Under the pieces are notes generated by a model, which did no database searches, was not told the origin of the DNA, and saw only the letters and a list, made by a program, of their open reading frames with translations. From contig OW386289.2 in NCBI GenBank assembly GCA_936432065.2, positions 91,261,736 to 91,325,735 of the forward strand: 64,000 nucleotides of DNA. The letters run 5' to 3'. The translations under genes and the position numbers were made by a program. The first letter of the stretch is position 1; each line of letters begins with the position of its first letter. The stretch is from Rutpela maculata. Taxonomy: Eukaryota; Arthropoda; Insecta; Coleoptera; Cerambycidae. This document shows positions 55,523-64,000 of this stretch, piece after piece.

Positions 55523-57132
55523 TTAGTAGAGTAAAATCTGGAAGTAAAGCCGCTTAGTTTTCGAGAAAAACCGGCGTAGAACCAAACCAGACTTAGTGGG
55601 ATTCTTTAGTAAGATAATCGTGTACACGAAATCATTTTTTACGACATTTTTTGGTGGTCGAGAACTTTTTTATTTCGGAAAAACTCAAAAAAATAGATTT
55701 TTAATGAAATATGTTTTTTAACGTCTCCACCGCTATATCTCTGAAAATATTTGTGCTATCAAGCTATTTTTTTTTTAGATTAAGGTAGACACAATAGCGC
55801 TTCGAACAACGTCCCGCGTGAACCCGATTTATTTTTTTTTAAGTTGGAAAAATAATAGGAATTTCAAACCTGTTATTTTCAGTAGCTTAATTTTAGACAA
55901 TCGAGAAAAAAATTTATTTATGAAAATTTGTATATACATGCTGCGTACAAATTGAAGCCAATAGTTGAAAAAGGTTTTTAGGATAAAAATTTTTCATGTT
56001 CCGTTCATAGTATTGAGTCAGCGATTTTTTTTAACGGGCCAAAGTCATATTCTTGCGCGCTCGGCTGTAGCAAGCCTGCCGACTGCAACGATCAAAAGCA
56101 TCTAGGGTATCAATATTATTGTTCAATATTTCATATATTGTGCAGTAGTATTGATCATATGTTGTTAATATTAAGAAATTGTACAATAAATATAAAATAG
56201 TCTCCTTTTAATAATAAAAAGATAAATACCTAATCTATAAATATCAATCAGTGTTACTAACTACCCACCTAATTAATAAGTTTATTAGACATTTTTAAAT
56301 GAATGAAAGTAAAAACGTACGCATAAAATGAGTTTTATTGTTGAAATAAATTTTCTATTTGGATAGATAAATATGTAGTATGTAGTTTATGTAGGCCCTA
56401 CATTAATAGTATTCTAATTCGTCCATATCTGCCTTGAAATCTTTAATAATGTTGTTACAGGAACGACATTTGCACTTGTTGTAACATTTTAGGCCTTCCT
56501 TAAAACAAGCACATTTTCGATTGTCACAATTTTTATCCGAACAAAGAATACTTAATGATTTTCGACAACCGTCACGACTAATCTGACCAACCCTGCATGC
56601 GAGGTGTATTAATTGGGTCCCAATGTCGCATTTAGCGCCGATAAAAAAAATCGCTGTTGCCACACGGTACATTTTAGGAAAAAATATATTGTTTCAAAAA
56701 CTTTTGTGATTATTAGGCTTTATTTTCTTCGCTGCATATATGTAAATATTTTCAAAAATAAAAAAGTTTATCGATTGGTGAAGATTTCAATACATAAAAT
56801 ATATATTTTTAGTTTATCTGATTTTTAGATAAATGAAAGTGCGAATTGTGCACAAACCGTTTATATTGGTAAAAGCTCTACAGTATGTGCTTTAATTTGA
56901 CACAAAACAAATTTCGGTGCCTTTAATAATCTGAAAGAAAACAAAAAAACCAATTTTATTTAAAAATACATTTTTTTCACTTTTTATTGATTTAAAAAGT
57001 TCGAGACCACAAAAAAATGTCGTAAAATATGATTTCGTATGCCCGGTGACATACTCAAAGAACCTAATATGTTTGACCTGGTTCTACGCCAAAAAAAAAA
57101 CGACACGATAGACTTACGAAATCGCTGCTCTA
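55523..57132 (-). mobile_element. Element X, copy 2 (1.6 kb), with the empty FB site
   Basis: Inverse of 12800-15778 without the foldback insertion. Diverged long inverted ends: GGCGTAGAACCAAACCAGAC at 55573 and, on the other strand, GGCGTAGAACCAGGTCA near 57090. It contains the CXC ORF (56403-56672), the conserved hairpin at 56109-56157 and a GC-rich block at 56058-56095. The size and small ORF indicate a deletion derivative of a larger element. Confidence 0.8.
56403..56672 (-). CDS. CXC-type Cys-rich protein of element X (89 aa)
   Basis: An open frame from ATG 56672 to the stop at 56403. The N-terminal part AKCDIGTQLIHLACRVGQIS precedes the Cys cluster: CRKSLSILCSDKNCDNRKCA, CFKEGLKCYNKCKCRSCNN, and an acidic tail (DFKADMDELEYY). 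The CxCF(Y)K..C..CxCxxCxN order matches MSL2/tesmin-type CXC domains, which coordinate zinc and bind DNA. The true start may lie upstream in a longer transposase, with only the last exon-like part kept. The other copy (14667-14834) is frame-shifted, so this is the better copy. Confidence 0.6.
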   Translation of the reverse strand: MYRVATAIFFIGAKCDIGTQLIHLACRVGQISRDGCRKSLSILCSDKNCDNRKCACFKEGLKCYNKCKCRSCNNIIKDFKADMDELEYY

Positions 57133-57605
57133 ATATAGGTATCGGCGCACGCCAAGTGACGTCACTCTACGGACTGTTGGCCGGCCGAGCGTGTTTCTAT
57201 TCAAATGCGAATATCTCTGTGGCTATTGATTCAATTGAGCTGAAATTTTTTTCTGAGGCTGTTGGTTTGTTATACTTTAAAATGAGGAAGAAAAAGTAGG
57301 AAACTGCCATATCACTAAATGACCCTGTAAATAATCAGATACGTGAAAATCCGAAGAAATTTCGGAGGGTATATTTTTTACGATTACAATTCTACAAAAA
57401 CCTCATTAACATATTGACATTAAAAATACGTTATGTGTAAGATCATAATATTTTATTTAAACATCATAGCCATTTGATGATTACACCTATTCATAATGAA
57501 TAAACTATACAACAATAATTTTAGTTATGTTTCTTCATTTTTTATCGTATTACCGTTTCTCTGTCTGTATTTTTAAACCTCTTACAATTCCTCGGTACAA
57601 ATCCT
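57133..57605. other. Flank of X copy 2, possible repeat continuation
   Basis: GTGACGTCACTCTACGGACT, GTTGGCCGGCCGAGCGTG and TTCAATTGAGCTGAAATTTT are repeat-like. A TGACGTCA also lies on the opposite flank (55476), so a larger unit may enclose X here. Not proven. Confidence 0.35.
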
Positions 57606-57760
57606 AGACGATGATATCAATATCGCTTATAAAAACTATAAACATGAGCGGCCCTAATACGGGCCCTTGAGAGACACCGGAACTGGCCAAGTCGCAAATA
57701 ACATGAAACCACGACCCTCTACATTTCTCTAAGTATGACGCCAAGAAATTCACTTGCATG
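57606..57760 (-). pseudogene. LINE reverse transcriptase fragment, minus strand
   Basis: An unbroken 48-codon stretch reads NFLASYLEKCRGSWFHVICD, then LASSGVSQGPVLGPLMFIV and FISDIDIIV-stop. SGVSQGxVLGPLxFIxFIxDI is the RT palm motif 4 region. Nothing further of the element is seen on either side. Confidence 0.7.
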
Positions 57761-58675
57761 AGGCTCTGCCGAATATTAATTCATATTCTCTTTTTTATTC
57801 ATAACGTCTTGGCAGCCATTTTCCGCTCTCGATTTACTGTATGACATGTTTAATAGCATTACGCCATCTGCCACTGTGCATGTTAAGCGTACGGTTCTCT
57901 CCCATCACTGGTAACGTCAGTCCTCTTCGCCGTTTACCACTTATTTGGTTTCTCCTGAACTTTAATCGTTCTAATTCATATTGTTCTCATCAATATGAAA
58001 AATCTAAATATTTATAATTTCGTTGGATGTAGAACATTTTAGAACCATAATATGTATGAATAGTTCATCGTCTATCAAAAATTAAAAATAGCACGGTAGA
58101 ATTTTCCAATCTAAACAAATCATAAGGAAACAATTTTAGATAGAAAATCATTTATTTGAATATTAACTCCAATAAATTCGATAACACATTGCTTATTGCT
58201 GTAGATGTTGCATTAAAACGAGAATCGTGTTCGACTGACCTTGCAACTAAATACATTTGATAACTGCGAATGCCGCGCAATTAATATTATGTTTATCCAG
58301 TGGCGAACGGGCATGCAGTGTGGCTCTTAACTGAAAATATTATTTGCCTATAAGGAATTAAAATAAACTAAAATAACAGTCAACCAAACAACATACATCA
58401 TAAAGAGATATTATACTGGCTTGAATAAAACCAGCGACACCAAGAATTTCTTGAGAAATTTCGTTGAAACTATGGCTTTCCGTAATTGTAAATGAAGTTT
58501 CCTACCATCTTTTTTTGTCGGACATTTCTTAGTTATGAAAAAATACTTTGAACATGTACTCGAAAAATCTCAGTTACTTTGACCTTGACTGGTTTAAAAA
58601 ATTAATAAATAAAATAGCAGCTATAAAAATTTCATGGAAGAAAACAAAAGGTAGTAAGTAATTGCTTTTCAGAAT
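57761..58675. other. Unassigned spacer
   Basis: GCATTACGCCATCTGCCAC near 57857 is CTCF-like but isolated. No gene recognised. Confidence 0.35.
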
Positions 58676-58955
58676 CTAGATCTAGAACAGGGAGTGCCGC
58701 GAGGTGCTATTCTGGGACACTTGTTATTTTGCATTTATACAGCTGATTTTTATAAATATCTGAAAGTCTGTCAATCACACCGATATCAATATGCCGATGA
58801 TGCCCAAATATACTAGTCCTTTTCTATAACTGATTTAAACCTTGCAGTACAATGTATTAACACTCATCTTAACGCTATTTCCAGTATATCTAAATCTCAT
58901 GGTCCCATATTGAATGAAGGTAAAACGCAAATGTTGCTCTTGGGTAAGAACATGA
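58676..58955 (+). pseudogene. LINE reverse transcriptase core fragment
   Basis: The frame reads LDLEQGVPRGAILGHLLFCI, YTADFYKYLKVCQSHRYQYA, DDAQIY, then (after one stop) SFSITDLNLAVQCINTHL, NAISSISKSHGPILNEGKTQ, MLLLG. The GVPxGxILGxLLFxxYTxDF and YADDxQ boxes are RT motifs 4 and 5 with the catalytic YADD present. Jockey/CR1-like. It ends near 58955, 150 bp before the Transib-like element. Confidence 0.8.
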
Positions 58956-59105
58956 ATTTATGTCTGCAAAACGAACCAATCTGACAATTCTGACTTCGGA
59001 TTCGGTTTCAGCAGGTCCAAATACATAATGATACACTGGTTTGGTCCGCAGGCCAGACCATTTTTTTTTGTGTGGCTGCGTAATTAATGAATTATTCAAT
59101 AGTCG

Positions 59106-60263
59106 CATAGTGGGCCAGAATCCGAAAAAGTTGGCCAAAAGTCGAAAAATCGAGTTTCGAATTTGGGACTTTTTGTCCCAGGATGTTTAGTAGATGACCC
59201 CAGGTATAATATAAACCGGTCCCTAGGAGCCGACATCCCCCGAGCTGTTTATGTCAGGCGTGTTGTAGTTACAGAAAGTGGTGTAAAAATTTAGAAAATA
59301 GTGGCATTAAAATACAATAAAATGGTATGTATAATTGAATGTCGAAGGTGAAATTTCGTAATTATTATTACTTTATAAAAAAATATTAAGATTCAATAGG
59401 AGGTGGTTTTTTTATAGAATACCTATAGAAAACATTTTTTTCTTTATCAAGAAAAAAGTTCACACTCGTTCAATGGTTTTTTTAAGTTGTTCCTTGAACA
59501 TTCTTGTAAAAAATATGTAAAAATTGGCTGCCTTTAGGTACCACTGTTGTTTTTGTGATTGTTTTTCTGACACGGTGCAAAATACAGCGACGCGTTAACT
59601 TTGGTTTATAGTGTTGTTTAAACATAAAAATTCCATTTAAACGTAACAATTTATAATATTTATGTTACAAACAATTTTTGAAAAAATTTAAGCATTTTGT
59701 TATGTCAAAAATAATTATTGAAAAATTATTTATTTTTTGGTTGGAATTTATAAAATGCCTAAAAGTATGTAAAAATGAATTTAAATTTGAATTGAAATTC
59801 GTATTCAGCGACCTCGAAAACCCCGAATACCCATTTTCAATTGAAATGAACAACTTTTCTCAAATGTTTGTCGCCATATTGGAGCCGCCATTTTGCTTTT
59901 GAAAAAACTATTACCAAATTCGTAATCAGCTGCCTCGAAAACCCCCGAATACCAATTTCCAATTGAAATGACTTACTTTTCTTAAACGTTTGTCGCCATA
60001 TTGGAGCCGCCATTTTGTTCGTGGAGAAACTATTATCAAATTCGTAAGCAGCGATCTCGAAAACCCCCGAATACCAATTTCCAATTGAAATAACTAACTT
60101 TTCTTAAACATTTGTCGCCATATTGGAGCCGCCATTTTGTTCGTGAAAAAACTATTACCAAATTCGTAATCAGCGACCTGAAAAACCCCCAAGTGACAAT
60201 TTTCAAAACCATTACATCATGTTTCGACTTTTGGACATCTTTTTCGGATTATGGCCCACTGTG
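59106..60263. mobile_element. Transib-like non-autonomous element (1158 bp)
   Basis: Ends CATAGTGGGCCAGAATCCGA and, inverted, CACAGTGGGCCATAATCCGA, with pairing through AAAAG.TG.CCAAAAGTCGAAA. AGTCG flanks both sides (59101-59105, 60264-60268), a 5-bp duplication. A CAC(A/T)(A/G)TG heptamer with a 5-bp target duplication is the Transib/RAG-type signature, and the right end carries CACAGTG, the RSS heptamer. No transposase frame. The interior holds a tandem array. Confidence 0.75.
59798..60195. repeat. Tandem array, 3+ units of about 121 bp
   Basis: CAGCGACCTCGAAAACCCCC (variants) recurs at about 59807, 59926, 60048 and 60171. Each full unit carries CAATTGAAAT, AACTTTTCTYAAA and GTCGCCATATTGGAGCCGCC, ATTTTG. 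Units are highly similar. It lies inside the Transib-like element. Confidence 0.85.
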
Positions 60264-60268
60264 AGTCG

Positions 60269-62416
60269 TAGAAAAACTTATTTCTCAACAGAAATTTGTA
60301 ATATATTGTTTATGAAAAATTCGGGTAAAAACAACAAATCCATAACTTGGTCAATTTGTATCGTAATAGGTTATACTAAGAACCAAATTATAAAGAATTA
60401 AATTACCTTTCTATATTGGATTGGATATTTTTTTGTAAAGTCTTAGTTTTTGAGTTTTGGCAAAAAGCTCGCGTTGAAATTTCATTTTTAGTAAGGGGTG
60501 GAAAAACATTAAACTTTAAAAAAATACTTTCAAATTCTTTAAGCAAAAATAGTTTTATCAATTTTATACGATATTTTAATTTAAATATTGATTGTGTGTG
60601 AATGCAAGCACCAAGAACAAGAATTCACACCCAACCTGCAACAAATCATTTTACAGGAATAAGCAGGAATAAGCAATAGAAACGGCACCACTTTCTGAGT
60701 TTGGAACTTTGGTTTATTCTCCATAGCAATTTGGATGCAGAAGTTCTGTGAAATGCAGTTATTACATTCACTTAAACTTCACGTTTAACGAAACCAACCT
60801 CAGGCATTTCAGAAATGTCGACAGTACATGTGTAATTCTTTGATTCGCTATTTATTACCACATTTTGTCCGATTTCACATCTATTACTCGAGTAATTAAA
60901 TTATAAACAATAGTTTATGAAACCTATTAAAACAGAAAAACTTGCACGCAAAGAATACTAGTACTATTATAAATGGTCGTCTCGCCGTTCTGGTACATGG
61001 CTGATGTGTGCGCTTTTCTTATCTAATATCCTCGCTAATATCATTTATAAATATGGGGACAAATATACTGCAGTGGCGGGGCAATAGTCAGGTCACTACG
61101 AAAAATAAAGGGAGTAAGAAATATGCCAGGAATTTATGTTTTTGCTTAAAATCTGTGTGTCAAAAAAAAACAGAGTTAATGGATTAAGTCAGGAGTACAG
61201 CATTTTTTTTAAGATGCAAAAAATCAAAAAGTCAAGTCGAGAAGCTTTAGATCCGAAGTGCGAGGCGGCCAAGCCATTGGACAGCTTCGCTTTATATATT
61301 ATCGTCCAAAAATTCGATTAAAGTGTTACATCACTTGTAACTGAAAAGGAAAAGAAGTAGAGGCTCGTCGTGTAAAAACCACATTACTCTTCTTTGGATA
61401 ATATAATATTCATTCCCTTCATTAAAAAGGGAAGATCATTACGTAGAAAATTCAAATACGGTTTAAATCGAAGTTTAAATACTAAAAGAAGCTTTTCCGA
61501 AAACTACTAATCCTAGAAGAAAAGTTTCAAATAAAGTTCCGTCCTTCCTTTGTCACTATATATTTTGTCCAAAATAATAAATGAAGGTACTTTTCTCTTA
61601 AGGCATTCTGATGTTTTCTTAATTTATTAACACCCGGTACATCTGATTTAAGATTTTTATATGGTAAATTCATTTTTTCGACAAGCAGAATTGTTTATAA
61701 AGAATGACTTTTCGTCGTAAAATCAATAATAGAGATGTTTTTCCTCTTGTCAACTCCATCCGGGGACACACTATATAGGGAGGTCACCCTAAAAAGACAA
61801 TGAAAAAATGTGACGGAGAACAATAATATTTGGCATGTAGTTAACACATTTGTCAAAGAAAGATATCAAAAAAATAGCCTAAAAAAATATTTCGCATATA
61901 GTTAACACAACTGTTAAAGAAAAATATGAAAAACAAAATATGTAGGGTGGTTACTAGGGTGGGTCGAAAAACACTTTTTTTTAAATTTTTCTATCGCTAT
62001 ACTCCGGAAAATTTGCCTATTGCCTACATAAGCAAAATTTAAAAAAAAATAAAATAAACAAAAAAACATCTTCCGTTCGCGCATGGTACTCAAAGTTTTG
62101 AAAAATGGTTTTTCGTCAAGTTTTTATAATTACTAAACTCTATACTATTGAAACGTTATAGATCCTAATGTGATCCTAAAGTTTGAGGTATGAGGGATTA
62201 TGAAAAAAATTAAAACCTGTAATTTCAAAATATTTACTGTTCGCGCAAGAGAATTTTTAATAAAAATGGAAATATTTCGTAATTTCTGCTAATAAAAATG
62301 TCCCATAGCATGTATACTACTACGCAGAATTACATAACGGATTGGTTTTGTTTAAGTGTGACTTTATGCATTTATATTTCAGTTTTAAAAAAAGTTTTAC
62401 GAAGTTGCACTGTAAT
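60269..62416. other. Unassigned spacer
   Basis: TAGGGTGGGTCGAAAAACAC at 61958 resembles a common insect repeat start. No gene, RNA or repeat pair can be supported. Short open stretches at 60219-60601 and 61136-61321 are not called. Confidence 0.4.
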
Positions 62417-62959
62417 TTACTTCCATATCCAATGGAAGTATAGTAACGACATTTTTTTTTAAATTTTTATTGTTCAAGTAGGCTTAGAATGTCATGAAAC
62501 GTCGAGATTTTAAGTTTGAGCAAAAAAAAATTCTGTCTGTCGGTCTGTCTGTAACTTTTTTGTGCCCACGATTACCCCGGAATCGTTTAAGATATTGACT
62601 TGAAATTTGGTACACGTATGTATTTTAACGAGATCTGGAACTAGATTATTTTCATCTTATTTCGTTGAAGGGGGTAAAAAAAAGGAGGAAAAAAAAAGTG
62701 ATTTAGTATGTGTACAAGAATCAAAGGCCTCAAAATATTTTTTTTACTTCATGCATCCCCACTACCACCCCCTATCACTACCCCCACCTCACTACCAACT
62801 GGCATATCGTTTTATGGGTTTTTGGGGTAGACGATTTCAAATATTATATTATTAAAGTTCCATAAACAATTATTTCCACATACAAATTTTTTTCGTTATG
62901 AATGACTTGGATAAAAAATCTGGATGTGGAAGTAGTGATTCCTTGGGCAGCGGTTTTTT
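62417..62959 (+). repeat. TTACTTCC-family repeat, copy 6 (most complete)
   Basis: Starts TTACTTCCATATCCAATGG and ends ATCTGGATGTGGAAGTAGTG, then ATTCCTTGGGCAGCGG. The first and last about 16 bp are inverted, so the unit behaves like a 520-bp MITE. Used here as the reference for the split copy at 52411-55283. Non-coding. Confidence 0.8.
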
Positions 62960-63277
62960 GACATGTATAACAGGTTAGTGTCTGTATTTTCAGACATGTT
63001 ATCAAACTTTACTTTATTGCACATCTGTAGAAAATATTTCGTCTCATTTCGGAAACGGTTATTTCTGTAAAAAGACTTCAACTGTTTAATTTTTTACGAA
63101 ATGAGTGGTAACTGCATAATGTCAATAAGGACTATTTGCAAGACACAATTATTAAGAAATGTAATAAAGAAAGAACTAAAGAAAAATTGTAAATATATGA
63201 CTATTTTCGCTTGAAATCGTCATTATGAGGTATCAGCATGTAGGTAATTAAGTGTTGAAATATTTTATATAAAAATG
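62960..63277. other. Unassigned spacer
   Basis: No gene or repeat recognised. Confidence 0.4.
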
Positions 63278-63432
63278 TACAGGGTGTTTCGATTGAAAAT
63301 ATTGAATTATGATAGTTTAACTATGTAAAACTTTGATCATCGTGGAGAACACCTTGTAGATTTTACTATTGGGTGTTACATTTAAAAAAAAACTTGCTTT
63401 TAGCTCGCCACCAGTCTGTCAAACACCCTGTA
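63278..63432. mobile_element. 155-bp MITE with TACAGGGTGTTT ends
   Basis: TACAGGGTGTTTCGATTG and, inverted, TACAGGGTGTTTGACAGA form the ends. The interior includes a near-copy of the end (ACACCTTGTAGATTTT at 63350). Same terminal signature as 16686-19161 and 45283. The flanks do not show a clear TA. Confidence 0.65.
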
Positions 63433-63477
63433 GATTTGAAAATAATTTTAGAATATGTCACTCTTCATTATTCACAA

Positions 63478-64000
63478 TTACTTCCACATCCACTGGAAGT
63501 ATAGTAACGACAAAAAAATTTTTGAAAATTTGTATTGTTCAAATAGGTTTAGAATGTCATGAAACGTCAAGATTTTAAATTTGAGCGAAAAAAATCTGTC
63601 TGTCTGTCGGTCTGTAACTTTTTTTGTGAGCACGTTGACTCTGGAAACGTTTAAGATATTGACTTGAAATTTGGTACACGTATGTACTTTAACGGGATCT
63701 AGAACTAGATTATATTTCCATCTTATTGGTAAATGGGGGGTAAATAGGTAAATCAAGCAGGTAAGAGTCCATAAAATTGGTATTTAGTGTATACAAGAGA
63801 AGCTAAGGTTTCAAAAAAATTTTGGCATTAGCCACCCCTACCACCACCCTACCCCATTATTAAAGGGGATGAAAAAAAAATGTGATTTAGTGTGTGTGCA
63901 GCAACCAAAAGAATCAAAATATTTTTTTACTTAATCCACCCCCACTACCCTGTGGGATATCGTTTTATGGGTTTTTGGGATAGACGATTTCAAATATTAT
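63478..64000 (+). repeat. TTACTTCC-family repeat, copy 7, cut by the window edge
   Basis: Starts TTACTTCCACATCCACTGG. All family blocks follow in order to TTTTTGGGATAGACGATTTC at the edge. Confidence 0.8.

Noticed and set aside
62607..62855. 82-codon plus frame
   Set aside because: It is a read-through of the TTACTTCC repeat; the same frames appear in other copies with stops.
1..64000. CRISPR array, bacterial operons or rRNA
   Set aside because: Repeats are irregular and transposon-like, there are no regular spacers, and no prokaryotic or rRNA sequence was seen.

Overview
The window looks like intergenic or intronic DNA from a repeat-rich arthropod, most likely an insect. The basis is strong AT richness, no long open frames, metazoan-type splice sites, a glypican exon, and remnants of Jockey/CR1-like, RTE-like and R1/I-like LINEs, Penelope-like elements, hAT, Tc1/mariner-like, PIF/Harbinger, Helitron and Transib-like elements. 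A beetle is plausible but not proven. There is no bacterial or organellar signature, no operon, no CRISPR array and no tRNA or rRNA gene that I could find.

Host-gene content is thin. The best exon is a 144-nt internal exon on the minus strand (23225-23368). It has a phase-1 intron on both sides and encodes the N-terminal Cys-rich part of a glypican (dally/dally-like family). Two plus-strand candidate terminal exons (40888-41022 and 49988-50185) start at good 3' splice sites and end in a stop, but I cannot name them. A third weaker plus-strand candidate lies at 5992-6235, and an unassigned open stretch lies on minus at 11785-12095. Much of the window may therefore be long introns.

Layout. 1-5 kb: copies of a TTACTTCCACATCC-ended repeat, including a 2.2-kb inverted composite, then a 413-bp MITE. 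5.6-9.7 kb: inverted repeats inside inverted repeats, containing a 1.68-kb foldback element. 10.8-11.5 and 31.4-32.0 kb: two copies of a TA-flanked MITE. 12.8-15.8 and 55.5-57.1 kb: two opposite copies of a long-TIR element ('X') that encodes a CXC-type Cys-rich tail. The first copy is split by a second foldback element; the second copy preserves the empty site. 16.7-19.2 kb: a TACAGGGTGG-ended inverted element with internal tandem arrays. 19.5-21.1 kb: palindromes and MITEs. 21.8 kb: a tRNA-derived SINE-like unit. 23.6-25.2 kb: a LINE interrupted by a hairpin and a polypyrimidine tract. 25.8 kb: a 64-bp perfect palindrome. 28.5-30.1 kb: three LINE 3' ends joined. 33.3-35.4 kb: a possible tyrosine-recombinase-type fragment and more repeats. 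37.3-39 kb: a hAT element inside LINE sequence. 41.2-45.3 kb: minus-strand LINEs, a CXC-tailed transposon ORF and a Tc1-like transposase. 46.6-48.3 kb: Helitron, Harbinger and Penelope-like fragments. 52.4-55.3 kb: one old repeat carrying two hAT elements and one Penelope-like element, each with recognisable target-site duplications. 57.6-60.3 kb: LINE RT pieces and a Transib-like element with an RSS-like heptamer. 62.4-64 kb: two more copies of the TTACTTCC repeat.

Almost every protein-coding trace is a decayed transposon. The window is most useful as a record of insertions: several filled sites, and two apparent empty sites, can be compared inside the same 64 kb.
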